This document shows, one piece after another, positions 1-9,058 of a stretch of 21,477 nucleotides of DNA. Made by a program: the position numbers and the translations under genes. The stretch is from a virus, in the IMG/VR virus record IMGVR_UViG_3300050015_000066, positions 1 to 21,477 of that record; one strand, written 5' to 3'. Positions within the stretch are counted from its first letter, which is position 1. Each line of letters opens with the position of its first letter. Under the pieces are notes generated by a model. The model was not told the DNA's origin. It did no database searches and saw nothing but the letters and a program-made list of their open reading frames with translations.

Positions 1-1980
1 AACCCCAACAACATAAGGCGAATAACTTGCGGATATAGCTTTAATCGCTACTGAAGCGGTTACAGGCAATGTTGACGCGGTCACCAGTGTATTCTGTTTA
101 CCGTTCAATTGTGTTACAACTGAAGCAGAATAAGCGACATTAGTTGGTGCGTATGAAGCACTAATAGAACTAAATGAACTTGAAGCATAACTTGCAGACG
201 TTGATAACCCAACGACAAATGGTGCGTAACTTGAAGAAATTGAATTTATAGCTACTGAACTTGTAATGGAATAGGTTTGACCGTTTACGATTGGACTAGC
301 TTTAGCGTTTATCAGTGTTGAAACCGAAGACGAATAATTTATATCGGTTGGTGCGTATGAAGCGGATATTGATTTAACCGCTACAGAACTTGTAATAGAA
401 TAAGTGTTACCAGTAACCAATGTAGCCTGTTTTGTTCCAAGTTGTGTTGATACACTTGCTGAATAATTTATATCAACTGGTGCCCATGAACTTGATTTTG
501 AATAACTGGACGATACCACACTTGCCACATAACTTGCTGTATTAGATATAAATGAAGTGGAAGCATAACTAGCTGATTTTGATTGATTAGAATAACTAGC
601 TGTACCAGTAAACGAACCAATGAAAGCTGAAGCGGATACATTACCAACTACGTCAAGTGTGTTAAGACTAGCAGTAGTTCCAATACCTACACGACCATTT
701 TCGTCGATACAAACCACGTCACGAAGACCACCGGCTTGACTAGCTTGTGTAAGAAAACGAACCCGTGAACCATTCGTATCATTGGAGCATTCAAATTTAA
801 GATCGGCTTTGGTTCCGTCATTGTTTTGTGAAAACCTAATACCTACACCAGCATTTCTTGAATTGGCGAATGTTTGATTACCCTGTAAAGTTATAACGTC
901 AACAACTTGATTTGCAGAACCTGTTGATATTATATGTAAAGGTGTTAATGGACTATTAATATTGATACCAACATTTCCACCTTGATCTATAATATTACCA
1001 CCAACTACTTTCCAAGGATAAGAACTTGTTAAAGCGGTTGTTATTGTACCGACTACATTGGATATATCAACATAACTAGCAGTATCGGAATATATAGATT
1101 GAACAGCTTGGGTGCAAGTTAAAGCATGACCTAAAAGTGGTCCATAGATTTGATTTGCCATTAATACGTCAACCGATATTGTCGTTGGCATGTTACCATT
1201 AACCAATGAACCACTTATACCACTTGCAGGAACATTAGAAGCGTAACTAGCCGATTTTGCATAACTAGCAGATATAGAATTGTCGGAATAACTAGAACTT
1301 TGATTATTGTAATTAACCCCATACTTGGAAGCATAACGTGCGTCTGAACTTGATACAGTTAATACATAAGAGTTATCAAGATTATGTAACTTAACCGAAG
1401 TTCCTTTTTTTGGTTTAACAATCAACAAGTCTTTTGCAAGCCAGTTGGTCGCACCAGTCGCAGGAACACTTACGAAGAATGTTGTGGTTATCTTCCCAAA
1501 GCAATCAACTTGATAGATACCTGGAATTAAATTGGTATAGGTTGTTGAGCCAGTATTATTAGTTATTGAGCCGGTAGAGTTTAAAGTATAAACAGAACCA
1601 CTGAAATAAGTTGGATAATTAATCGTTGGTGTTACTGTTACCTTCTTGACGTCGAACGGGTCTTTGATTATATCGATTAAATCAAACTCAACATTCTTAG
1701 CCGACCCACTTACAACGCTTGAACTAATTAAAGTTGTAGTATTCTCATTAACATTAACATAGAATGAAGTAGCTGGAAGTGGTGTAGCAATATCAACCTT
1801 GTATATACCAGAGACAAAGCTAGAAGTTACATTACCAAGATTATCGGTATATAACTGTATTGAGTCTGCAACTGTAAGATAACTAGCTGATATTGTAGGT
1901 GTTGCTGTAGGAGTAAACAGTACCTTTTTATTGGCAAAAGGCTTAGAGCTACAATCTTTGAAGTTTAAGTTTAAATTCAT
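1..1980 (-). CDS. Tail fibre / appendage protein, 3' end outside window
   Basis: The frame is open from the ATG at 1978-1980 to the window edge (660 residues; the stop lies outside). After an N-terminal part of about 200 residues there are many S-A-S-Y/T-A-S-Y motifs. Two repeats of the VGI(N/G) type follow, one with GGNVGININSPLTPLHI and one with GRVGIGTT followed by LDVVG. Such motifs are common in trimeric tail fibres and appendages of marine and Bacteroidota phages. The last 165 residues are 43-residue tandem modules. I expect a trimeric fibre distal to the tail tip that binds the host surface. A C-terminal chaperone domain (for example peptidase S74 type) is common in such fibres but would lie beyond the window. 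It follows the zinc-ribbon gene and has its own TTGGACA box and a long leader with a perfect palindrome. Confidence 0.85.
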   Translation of the reverse strand, partial: MNLNLNFKDCSSKPFANKKVLFTPTATPTISASYLTVADSIQLYTDNLGNVTSSFVSGIYKVDIATPLPATSFYVNVNENTTTLISSSVVSGSAKNVEFDLIDIIKDPFDVKKVTVTPTINYPTYFSGSVYTLNSTGSITNNTGSTTYTNLIPGIYQVDCFGKITTTFFVSVPATGATNWLAKDLLIVKPKKGTSVKLHNLDNSYVLTVSSSDARYASKYGVNYNNQSSSYSDNSISASYAKSASYASNVPASGISGSLVNGNMPTTISVDVLMANQIYGPLLGHALTCTQAVQSIYSDTASYVDISNVVGTITTALTSSYPWKVVGGNIIDQGGNVGININSPLTPLHIISTGSANQVVDVITLQGNQTFANSRNAGVGIRFSQNNDGTKADLKFECSNDTNGSRVRFLTQASQAGGLRDVVCIDENGRVGIGTTASLNTLDVVGNVSASAFIGSFTGTASYSNQSKSASYASTSFISNTASYVASVVSSSYSKSSSWAPVDINYSASVSTQLGTKQATLVTGNTYSITSSVAVKSISASYAPTDINYSSSVSTLINAKASPIVNGQTYSITSSVAINSISSSYAPFVVGLSTSASYASSSFSSISASYAPTNVAYSASVVTQLNGKQNTLVTASTLPVTASVAIKAISASYSPYVVGV
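34..495 (-). repeat. Three 43-residue (129-bp) repeats in the tail fibre
   Basis: Unit 1 is 367-495, unit 2 is 238-366 and unit 3 is 34-162. A 25-residue spacer (163-237) lies between units 2 and 3, and the beginning of the same spacer type (SPYVVGV versus APFVVGL) follows unit 3 at 1-33. Each unit runs S-(A/S)-S-(Y/W)-A-P, then about 6 residues, then YS(A/S)SV, a variable middle, and (I/V)T(S/A)SVA(I/V)K/N-x-I. The codons differ between units, so the duplication is not recent or is under selection at protein level. The alternation of module and spacer probably continues past the window edge. Confidence 0.9.
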
Positions 1981-2000
1981 AAATTATTAGTGATAATGCT

Positions 2001-2018
2001 ATTGATATTAATATCAAT
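2001..2018. repeat. Perfect 18-bp palindrome in the tail-fibre leader
   Basis: ATTGATATTAATATCAAT is its own reverse complement. It lies between the TTGGACA box (2053-2059) and the fibre start codon at 1980. It could be an operator or an RNA hairpin in the 5' leader. It is entirely A/T except for two G/C pairs, so chance is not excluded. Confidence 0.6.
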
Positions 2019-2052
2019 GGTCTTGCTATGCACCAGATAACTATTTGGAGTT

Positions 2053-2059
2053 TGTCCAA
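2053..2059 (-). promoter_or_regulatory. TTGGACA box before the tail-fibre gene
   Basis: TTGGACAAAC lies 72 nt upstream of the fibre ATG, in the 95-nt gap after the zinc-ribbon gene. It is one of seven such boxes placed ahead of gene modules and oriented with them; probably a promoter element. Confidence 0.5.
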
Positions 2060-2075
2060 GAGGTTTAGAAAAATG

Positions 2076-2546
2076 TTACCACTTAGGTGGTTTATCAGGA
2101 CAAATCTCCGTAAGAAGTTTAATTTTCCATTCTAATCTACAGCCACAAAGCAAACACCGACCATTTTTAAACTTATCACAAATGGAACATATAGAACGTC
2201 TTGAATCAATCAATTCACTACCAGCCTCAACAGGCTCCCCATGTAACTTAGCTTGTATGACTCTACCAACAGCTTTTGTAGCATTTGTTAGTTGTGTGGT
2301 TATTGGTGGAAAATTAGCAGGTCTGGCTTGACCTATAGGCAATGTTGATTCTGTTTTAGTAGTACAACCACATGGTTTTTTAGGTGCTTTTGTTGTTGGT
2401 TGATATTTGGTTAACAACTCAACATACTTATTATATTCTATCTCCAAAGCATTACCATTAACAACACCAGCAGATATTATATCATTAACATATCCTTCTG
2501 GACGTTGGTTAGCCTTACTATAGATATCTATAAGTTTAATTTTCAT
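2076..2546 (-). CDS. Small zinc-ribbon phage protein (156 aa)
   Basis: The C-terminal 40 residues carry a clear metal-binding pattern: C120-x2-C123, C131-x2-C134-x-C136 (CLLCGC), then C149-P and a terminal KW. The core C-x2-C...C-x2-CGC...K...CP...W is a pattern I know from small phage and metagenome zinc-ribbon proteins encoded among tail genes. A further CGC sits at residues 59-61. The N-terminal half is unremarkable and may be flexible. I chose the ATG at 2544-2546; a TTG four codons upstream would give 160 residues but is less likely. Position between the large cysteine-rich protein and the fibre suggests a structural or tail-assembly role, but the function is unknown. Confidence 0.8.
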   Translation of the reverse strand: MKIKLIDIYSKANQRPEGYVNDIISAGVVNGNALEIEYNKYVELLTKYQPTTKAPKKPCGCTTKTESTLPIGQARPANFPPITTQLTNATKAVGRVIQAKLHGEPVEAGSELIDSRRSICSICDKFKNGRCLLCGCRLEWKIKLLTEICPDKPPKW

Positions 2547-2568
2547 GGTTATCGACAATATATAGGTT

Positions 2569-2625
2569 TAATTATATGATTATCTACTTTTGATATAGAT
2601 AACACCACTCTAATTATATGATTAT
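2569..2625. repeat. 15-bp direct repeat around the end of the 1055-aa gene
   Basis: TAATTATATGATTAT occurs exactly at 2569-2583 and 2611-2625. The second copy overlaps the stop codon of the cysteine-rich gene (2622-2624). A copy with one mismatch (11811-11825) overlaps the stop codon of the major capsid gene in the same register. On the coding strand each of those two genes ends TAA followed by TCATATA(A/G)TTA. Confidence 0.6.
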
Positions 2626-5600
2626 GGTGCCGGTAGATATTGCATGTCACCACAGTTAACACCGGATTTCATGTAGTCGTTAGCCCATATACCGTCATTA
2701 CATACACAAGCCCTTTGACTGAGATAATCAATCCAAGGTGTAGCGTATGGATTAACTGAGTAAGTATTACACTCATTGCCATAGAACATATCTTGAGAAT
2801 TGTTAAATGGAACTGTACATGTATCGGTAAACAATGTTATACCGCTTGGCAAAGCTGGAGCACCAATAGGAACAACCGTTCTAGCTTCAACTTGTGGAGG
2901 CATTGGATAATATTTTGTATTATCGGTATCAGTCAAACAATTGCCGTTATCTTCGACCCAAGCACCTTGAGTAATAAATTGTGTTCCACCAGTGTTAGCA
3001 TTCCAGACAGCTTCCGGTGGTTGTGGTGGTCTTTGCCAGAATGGATCGTCAATGGCTTGTCTAATGTTACCTTGCCACATGGAACTGTAATCTGGATCAA
3101 AAGTAGCACCGCCCCACCCTAGGTTAACCGAACTACTCACATTTGCCCACTCACCATTAGGCGAATAGAAAGCAATTGAAGCACCACAAGGATTGAATGA
3201 CACACAGTTATTTTTGACCGTTACACTTGTCATTGTCCTATCACCACAGTTTGTTGCTGCTGGTAATGTAGCAACTTCTGGATTGGTGCAGATACCAAGA
3301 TTATTAAATTGTCTTTGTTGTTCTAATGTTCTGTTATACTCACCAACACCACGATAATTAAAATGCCAGTCGATAGATACAAATTCACCTTTAGATTCTG
3401 TGTCGTTCCATTTCCAGTCGGCACCATTACTTGAATACAATTGACCAGTATTAGCTTTATAATCATTGGTCATTACACAATCAACCAATGTTATGTTTTG
3501 GTTATCATTAACAATGACAGACCACACACCATTGATATTACCACCAACCGCACCAGTTATTGTTACGGCGTCACCAGTTACTAGATAGGTTGGTTGGCTT
3601 GGTTTAATATAATTATTGATACAATCTATATAACCAACTTCAACTCTTCCACAGATTGCTGGTTTTAATGTTTGCCATTTCAACGGAGCAATAATACCCG
3701 TCCCACATTCTACTATAGGTTTATCAGGTAGATTTGAACCACTCACAACACAGCTAACCAAATTAATATTATAGTTATCAACCTTGTTAACTTTATAACA
3801 ACCTTCATATAATGGAGCACATAACCAGACCAATGTATTGGTCGTTATTCCTTGAACATATGGTCCAGTTGGCTCTAATTCAACTCTTGAACCACTTATA
3901 TTAGATATATTTAATACTTTGGTATTATCAATTTGGAATCTATCAATACCACATGGTCTAGCGAAATTAATACTTGGTTTCTTGAAGATAACTTCAGCGG
4001 TCTTACAAGCCCACATTAACCCAGTTGTAAACTGTGTTGGATTACCGGAATTACCTGTTGCTAGTAATGACCAGAAGAAACCATTACCCACAAACGCAGA
4101 ATCTGGAACCGAACTTGCCTCATAGTCGTTTAGCCAAGCTGTAGCAGAACCACCACCAATAGAATCATTATAAGCACCATAATTCTTTTCATAGATTGTT
4201 TTTTGCTCTTGTTGATTACTATCAATATATGTACAAATACAATAATTCGGGTGTGCTGGATCCCAGACATGATCAAGACCGCTTGGGCCAGGTATTCCAT
4301 AAGTGTCACCCGTTGAACTGTTATCTGGTATACCTGTTATAATTGGAGAATTTTCGTGTTCGTCATAGTAACACACTGGACCTTTTGTGGTGTTGCCGTC
4401 TTGTCGCCATGGTAACAAATCGTCCCTGTCTAGTGGTAGGTTAGCCAACAGGTTTGTTAAATCAGTCTGCAAATCACTTGTTGAATATGGATTGGATAAA
4501 GTGGTTACAACGCTGATATGAGTTTCCGTATCGTTTTGCCAACTAGAACCAACTTCTGGATAGGTATCAAGCGTATGTGTGTAGGTTGTTCCTGTCCATT
4601 CGTAATGATCATGTGATATCAAACCCCAACCCGGCTTGCATTGTTCTGAGTCACAACTATTACGACATTTTTTAGTTACGTCAGAAACATAGAAATCAAG
4701 TGTGCTTGGTAAGCTGATAACTAACTTATATCTTACTCTATCGTCTTCGTAGTGGACCGTAGGGCAACCTATATCATATCCTATGGTTTCGTGCCATTCT
4801 ACTGTCCAACTAGAACCAGCACCAGAAAACACCATGTTATAAGCTGGTTGGTTGTTGTTAAGATAATATATTACCCTCTTCAGAATGGTATATTCTGGAT
4901 CGTCACACTCACCAGCCATTAATAATGCTTCATTGGCTCTATATAGTTCGGATATCTGTTGATCCTCTGGATAATACCACTCAATACCAGACATGGTTGA
5001 TCCAGAACTATATGCGTTAACAGTCAGATTACCACTATATCTATCGACTGTAGTTGAGACGTGTGCTGTATTGGTTTCGGACGTTGTTGTATCAAGAATA
5101 TATTCCCGGCAATAATTATCGGTTGGCCAGTCATTACCTTGACCGTCTGGACATATGTAATAACCAGAATATGTAGTTTCTTTATGATAATTTTTTTGAG
5201 TAACAGTCTTACTAACAACTGAATCAATAGATAGATATTTTACAGTATCAGGACTTAATATTGGTTTTAACTCTGCACATTGAATGTTACCATATGATAA
5301 ATCTATACTTGTAGGTGTCTTAGCACCCGGACTATTGAAACCATATCTACCATGAAAAGCTTTCTTCGCATAAGCTCTTTTATAACCTATATAAGAAATT
5401 GAATCACAAGGATTATTTTGTGGTTGGCCAGTGTTAGCATAGTAATTCTCATACGGTCCAACTAAGAAAGAACTGGTTCCTATACCAGTCATTATCTTGA
5501 TATCGTCAGGTATAGGAATACCACAATAAGGTTCTCCGTTCGGTGTATCCCTTATACCACAAACTGGATTATAATCGGTGTCACAACTAGGAACGTCTTT

Positions 5601-5789
5601 ATTCCTAAATGGATATGGATCACGCCAACCGAATACACCGGGAGCATAATCTATCATTTGTGTTATATTCTTCTTAGCCATAATCAATGGCCCAGAAGAC
5701 TGTTGACCACAGCCAGACAATGTAATTATCTGCTTGTCGGCTTGTGTGACTCCACAAGGCAATCTAGTATCTGTTGATTTAATCGACAT
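2622..5789 (-). CDS. Large cysteine-rich tail-tip / receptor-binding candidate (1055 aa)
   Basis: I do not recognise a named family. The protein is rich in Cys (about 35), Gly, Asn, Tyr and Trp, poor in helix-forming stretches, and looks like a string of small beta domains. Two related modules stand out. One at about residues 630-680 ends YKVNKVDNYNINLVSC. One at about 735-775 contains NINGVWSVIVNDNQNITLVDC-like sequence. Both share a ...(Y/W)xVxxVxxxxNI(N/T)LVxC ending, a beta-sandwich repeat often seen in phage tail proteins. A cluster CRNSCDSEQC lies near residue 375. There is no signal peptide or membrane segment. Its place after the tape measure and before the fibre, and its size, fit a tail-tip or adsorption protein. 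The start ATG at 5787-5789 lies 1 nt after the preceding gene's stop. Confidence 0.6.
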   Translation of the reverse strand: MSIKSTDTRLPCGVTQADKQIITLSGCGQQSSGPLIMAKKNITQMIDYAPGVFGWRDPYPFRNKDVPSCDTDYNPVCGIRDTPNGEPYCGIPIPDDIKIMTGIGTSSFLVGPYENYYANTGQPQNNPCDSISYIGYKRAYAKKAFHGRYGFNSPGAKTPTSIDLSYGNIQCAELKPILSPDTVKYLSIDSVVSKTVTQKNYHKETTYSGYYICPDGQGNDWPTDNYCREYILDTTTSETNTAHVSTTVDRYSGNLTVNAYSSGSTMSGIEWYYPEDQQISELYRANEALLMAGECDDPEYTILKRVIYYLNNNQPAYNMVFSGAGSSWTVEWHETIGYDIGCPTVHYEDDRVRYKLVISLPSTLDFYVSDVTKKCRNSCDSEQCKPGWGLISHDHYEWTGTTYTHTLDTYPEVGSSWQNDTETHISVVTTLSNPYSTSDLQTDLTNLLANLPLDRDDLLPWRQDGNTTKGPVCYYDEHENSPIITGIPDNSSTGDTYGIPGPSGLDHVWDPAHPNYCICTYIDSNQQEQKTIYEKNYGAYNDSIGGGSATAWLNDYEASSVPDSAFVGNGFFWSLLATGNSGNPTQFTTGLMWACKTAEVIFKKPSINFARPCGIDRFQIDNTKVLNISNISGSRVELEPTGPYVQGITTNTLVWLCAPLYEGCYKVNKVDNYNINLVSCVVSGSNLPDKPIVECGTGIIAPLKWQTLKPAICGRVEVGYIDCINNYIKPSQPTYLVTGDAVTITGAVGGNINGVWSVIVNDNQNITLVDCVMTNDYKANTGQLYSSNGADWKWNDTESKGEFVSIDWHFNYRGVGEYNRTLEQQRQFNNLGICTNPEVATLPAATNCGDRTMTSVTVKNNCVSFNPCGASIAFYSPNGEWANVSSSVNLGWGGATFDPDYSSMWQGNIRQAIDDPFWQRPPQPPEAVWNANTGGTQFITQGAWVEDNGNCLTDTDNTKYYPMPPQVEARTVVPIGAPALPSGITLFTDTCTVPFNNSQDMFYGNECNTYSVNPYATPWIDYLSQRACVCNDGIWANDYMKSGVNCGDMQYLPAP

Positions 5790-5790
5790 A

Positions 5791-6369
5791 TCATGCTGTT
5801 AAAGAATCTTTAGGGCAACCTTGTATCTGGAATGTCTTGGTAGTCCCGTTGACACACATATTTACGTCTATGGTATGTAGTCCTATCATTTGCCAGAATT
5901 TAGCTTGTTGATTAACCGTCACGGATAGAGGCATAATCAATGGTTCAGGATAGATAGGTGCGTAAGTTACACTAACAGACCTTTTGTTCTGACTATTGAT
6001 ATAATCAATTATATATTGGTCTGTGCCGGGTGTAAATTGTCCTTCGATAGTTATGACAATAGGAACCGGAAATACACATAAATAAACACCTTTTCTTTGG
6101 TAGAATTTATTGCCTACAATTGTTATCTCTTTATCTTCAGTTACATTAACTACGTCACCAATATTATAAGCTCTATCTGCTGCAAAATCACCACACCACC
6201 TAACCCAAGTGGATATCATTTTCTTTTGTGACAACTTAACACCGTATGGAGATTTGGATATAATGCTATCTGCGGACTGCGTAAGTTGATTACCAACCAT
6301 GTAAGCTCTAGCGGTCCTAAGCCATTTGGTTAAACCGTTATTTCTTGATTGTGGATTACTTGGTATCAT
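5791..6369 (-). CDS. Tail protein with possible chitin-binding-like module (192 aa)
   Basis: No family is certain. Residues about 55-100 read W-x-R-W-C, then DRAYNIGDVVN and, after a loop, FYQRKGVYLC. This is the W...Y-x2-G-D-x-V...Y pattern seen in CBM5/12-type carbohydrate-binding modules and in many phage tail-tip proteins. The rest is mixed beta with an invariant-looking MCVNG near the end. It lies in the tail module between a 283-aa protein and the large cysteine-rich protein, with tight spacing on both sides, so a tail-tip role is likely. The leader is TATAATATATG without a Shine-Dalgarno sequence. Confidence 0.5.
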   Translation of the reverse strand: MIPSNPQSRNNGLTKWLRTARAYMVGNQLTQSADSIISKSPYGVKLSQKKMISTWVRWCGDFAADRAYNIGDVVNVTEDKEITIVGNKFYQRKGVYLCVFPVPIVITIEGQFTPGTDQYIIDYINSQNKRSVSVTYAPIYPEPLIMPLSVTVNQQAKFWQMIGLHTIDVNMCVNGTTKTFQIQGCPKDSLTA

Positions 6370-6380
6370 ATATTATATAA

Positions 6381-7232
6381 TTAATTAACGTCCAACATAG
6401 CACCATATAATTTGCTTGACCAGTAACCATACTCATATTCAACTGTAACTTCAAATAGGTTTTGGCCAACCTCAGAGTAACTTGGACAACCTTTAAGCCA
6501 CCCAACATACAAAGTTATATTTGATCTTAAAGGTAAACCAAATGTATTATTTATTCTATCGGTTAACAAACCAGAAGGTAACATTATACTTGTTATACTT
6601 GTAGGAACATACTCCGTAGCTATCAAGTGTGGTGTTGACCAAATCATATTAACTCCATACATGGACTCAGCAACTTGAAACTTGTTGCTAACTTGATATA
6701 CTTTTCTAAGTGTCTGACTGTAAGAAGTAAATGTATTAACACCGTTCATATAGTGAAGATATACGTCAGCCGCTACCGTCTTCTCAGCTTGTGTTGTGAA
6801 TAATCCAGCATTAATGCTTCCCGTCAAAAAATTAGGAGCCAATTGTTCTTTAACCGTGTCTTTAATAGCTTTAATTATTGAAGGCTTAAGATATGAGACA
6901 AATGCACACTGTGAGTCTAACAAATCCTTCTCAATCTTGTTAGGTATCAGTTCAAACTTAGGAACAGGAATTTCTGTTGAACCTGACGTTGGTGTGCCGT
7001 CTGAGTTTGTTTCTGTAGCAATCTTCGCAGTAAGTTCCCAAAGTGGACCCTGCTTAACGGTGTAGTCCCAAGCCAAACTTTTCATTTCTAACGCTTTGGC
7101 TTTTATCGGTGCTTCTTTGCCCTTCCATATCCTACTAATGTAATAACCATTAGCACTAGTCCAACCCTCTTCGTATGGTTCCTCAAATATATCAAGTGAG
7201 GCTGAACTATTATATTGTATTACTTTATCCAT
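6381..7232 (-). CDS. Tail protein of unknown role (283 aa), after the tape measure
   Basis: The protein is soluble, with a beta-rich N-terminus (residues 1-70, many aromatic residues), a helical middle (about 95-185) and a beta-rich C-terminus ending in a YEYGYW stretch. I see no catalytic motif. Genes directly after the tape measure in siphoviruses usually encode the distal tail or tail-tip proteins, so this is a candidate distal tail protein, by position only. It starts 12 nt after the tape-measure gene stop and its leader AATAACAATTTATG has no Shine-Dalgarno sequence. Confidence 0.5.
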   Translation of the reverse strand: MDKVIQYNSSASLDIFEEPYEEGWTSANGYYISRIWKGKEAPIKAKALEMKSLAWDYTVKQGPLWELTAKIATETNSDGTPTSGSTEIPVPKFELIPNKIEKDLLDSQCAFVSYLKPSIIKAIKDTVKEQLAPNFLTGSINAGLFTTQAEKTVAADVYLHYMNGVNTFTSYSQTLRKVYQVSNKFQVAESMYGVNMIWSTPHLIATEYVPTSITSIMLPSGLLTDRINNTFGLPLRSNITLYVGWLKGCPSYSEVGQNLFEVTVEYEYGYWSSKLYGAMLDVN

Positions 7233-7244
7233 AAATTGTTATTG

Positions 7245-8399
7245 TTAAGCGGGTAAACCAAGTTGAGTTCCTATATCAACGGTTGGTGTTTTGTAATACA
7301 ACATTCGTCTTGTATTAGCTGCTATGATTTTTAATTGTTTGTTAGAATCTAACTCAATATTATAAGACGATCCTAAACGCTCACCCATGAAATTGCCCCT
7401 AGCTAAGTTAGTGTCACCACTTCTAGCTTGTCCAAACTTCTTTTCTTTTTCTTCTTTCTTAGGTTCAACTACACCGGGACCTGTAGCTGAGTTTGCTTTA
7501 GCTGCGTCAACTCTTTCTTGAGCTTTTTGTTGTCTTTTTTGTCTAGCAGCAAATATTTCGTCATATGACGCTTCATATTCTTTATCAACGTCGGCTGCTG
7601 CTTTATCCCCTGCTTTCGATCCACCAACAGACCAACCCCCTAACCATGCAGCATTTCTAGCTATGAAATTCGCAAATATGTTGTAGAATGCTCTTAGACC
7701 GTCTATTACGTCAGCAAAGAAACCAACGAAGAAATCAATAACTGGAGTCAATCCGTCTTGAACTGCTACGGTTGCGTCGTCAATAGCAATTTTAAATTTA
7801 GCTAATTCCACTTCATTATATAATAAACCGCTATCCGATTTCTCTTTAAGTGTTCCACTAAAATTAGACATATCAGGTTGCATAGCCGCAAATGTTCCAA
7901 CTTGTTTTTTGCCCACAATATCTGACATTCCTATAGCCCGTAACTCTTGGACACTTTTGTCTGCGAACACTCTAGCCATTTGTTCAGCTATGGCTAAGTT
8001 AGATTTGTCTTGAACGTCTTCTTTAGATAGACCAGCCGCTTGGAATGTTTTCATTTTAGCGTCTCCAGTTGATCCACCTTGGAGAGCGTCAATCTGAGCC
8101 TCAGATATATTATTCAATACCATTTCAACATTAGATAGTTCTTTACCAGCTAACTGTGCCATTTGAGCAAGTAACTGAACTTCTTGGACTGTTCTACCCA
8201 TTGAGTCAGCAGAGTCACCCATTGAATTTAAATGTTCTGCGGTTGATTTTATAGTTTCATAAATAGCCATGCTACTGAACGCACCAGCTATCTGGTGTTT
8301 AACGTCTTCAGCCCATTTGCCAACGGATTGTTTAATACCATTTAATCCGCTAGCTACTTTTGAATTATTAACTTCAACGTCAACTCTTAATTGTGCCAT
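7245..8399 (-). CDS. Short tape-measure protein (384 aa)
   Basis: The N-terminus resembles lambda gpH-type tape measures: a short beta start (VDVEVNNSKVASGLNGIKQ) followed by long Ala/Ser/Gln-rich helices (residues 20-215). A hydrophobic segment rich in Phe, Ala and Ile follows (about 219-256), as expected for the part that enters the cell envelope. The tail end is Lys/Glu-rich (about 260-330). The role is to set tail length and to help DNA entry. At 384 residues it is far shorter than most tape measures. It follows the chaperone candidate by 11 nt, as in other siphoviruses. Confidence 0.72.
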   Translation of the reverse strand: MAQLRVDVEVNNSKVASGLNGIKQSVGKWAEDVKHQIAGAFSSMAIYETIKSTAEHLNSMGDSADSMGRTVQEVQLLAQMAQLAGKELSNVEMVLNNISEAQIDALQGGSTGDAKMKTFQAAGLSKEDVQDKSNLAIAEQMARVFADKSVQELRAIGMSDIVGKKQVGTFAAMQPDMSNFSGTLKEKSDSGLLYNEVELAKFKIAIDDATVAVQDGLTPVIDFFVGFFADVIDGLRAFYNIFANFIARNAAWLGGWSVGGSKAGDKAAADVDKEYEASYDEIFAARQKRQQKAQERVDAAKANSATGPGVVEPKKEEKEKKFGQARSGDTNLARGNFMGERLGSSYNIELDSNKQLKIIAANTRRMLYYKTPTVDIGTQLGLPA

Positions 8400-8410
8400 A
8401 TGTTATATCT

Positions 8411-9058
8411 TTATTTTGGAATACCGTATTTCTTAATATATTCGGTGTCTGGATCTTCAAACTCAACGATACCTTGCTTCTCATACTCTCTAGCCATTTC
8501 GAGTCTGACTTGATTAAGTGGAAAGTTAATAGCTTTATCCATGTCATACTTGCTACTTAGGAAATCAACAATAGATACAGACCAATGACAATAAGACTGT
8601 TTAGCATTATCATTATCAATAACCATAACAGGAGGTTGAACATTACCGTCTGTTAGATATTGTTGAAATTTCTTAAACTCATTAGCTACAAGATATGATT
8701 TATCTTTCTTAGCTTTATTAGCTATCAATTTACCCCACTTATTTATTTCCCAGCCCGCTGGACCAAATTCCTTTTGTCCCTTTAACTCTTTACCAAATGA
8801 CTTTATATTAGTCCAAGACAGCGGGTGTATCTTGGTTGTATTCTCCATAAAGTCTATATACTCTTGGTAGTCCATTGAACATATCAACACACCACAAATC
8901 AAATCAGACATTGAACAAGGAACAGGTTCGTCTGAAGCATAGTTGCAACCATTGTTGCACATGTGTATATAGTGTCCTAGGCTCAATGGTTTAAGCCGAA
9001 GCCCTAACACATTGCAGGGCTTCGGCTGTCTAGCTTGAACATACGTTGAGAAGTTCAT
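8411..9058 (-). CDS. Tail assembly chaperone candidate (215 aa)
   Basis: There is no strong family signature. It lies exactly between tail tube and tape measure, where lambda has the gpG/gpGT chaperone that coats the tape measure. Residues 1-50 contain a PLSLGHYIHM-like segment and several cysteines (C15, then a CNNGCNY cluster). The C-terminal half is charged and ends in FEDPDTEYIKKYGIPK. I looked for a slippery sequence and a second overlapping frame, as found in many gpG/gpGT pairs, and saw none: the frame closes normally and the tape measure begins 11 nt on. The assignment is by position only. Confidence 0.42.
   Translation of the reverse strand: MNFSTYVQARQPKPCNVLGLRLKPLSLGHYIHMCNNGCNYASDEPVPCSMSDLICGVLICSMDYQEYIDFMENTTKIHPLSWTNIKSFGKELKGQKEFGPAGWEINKWGKLIANKAKKDKSYLVANEFKKFQQYLTDGNVQPPVMVIDNDNAKQSYCHWSVSIVDFLSSKYDMDKAINFPLNQVRLEMAREYEKQGIVEFEDPDTEYIKKYGIPK

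Noticed and set aside
2793-4125. Plus-strand frames of 109 and 68 residues opposite the large cysteine-rich gene
   Set aside because: Antisense shadows without leader, motif or neighbours on that strand.
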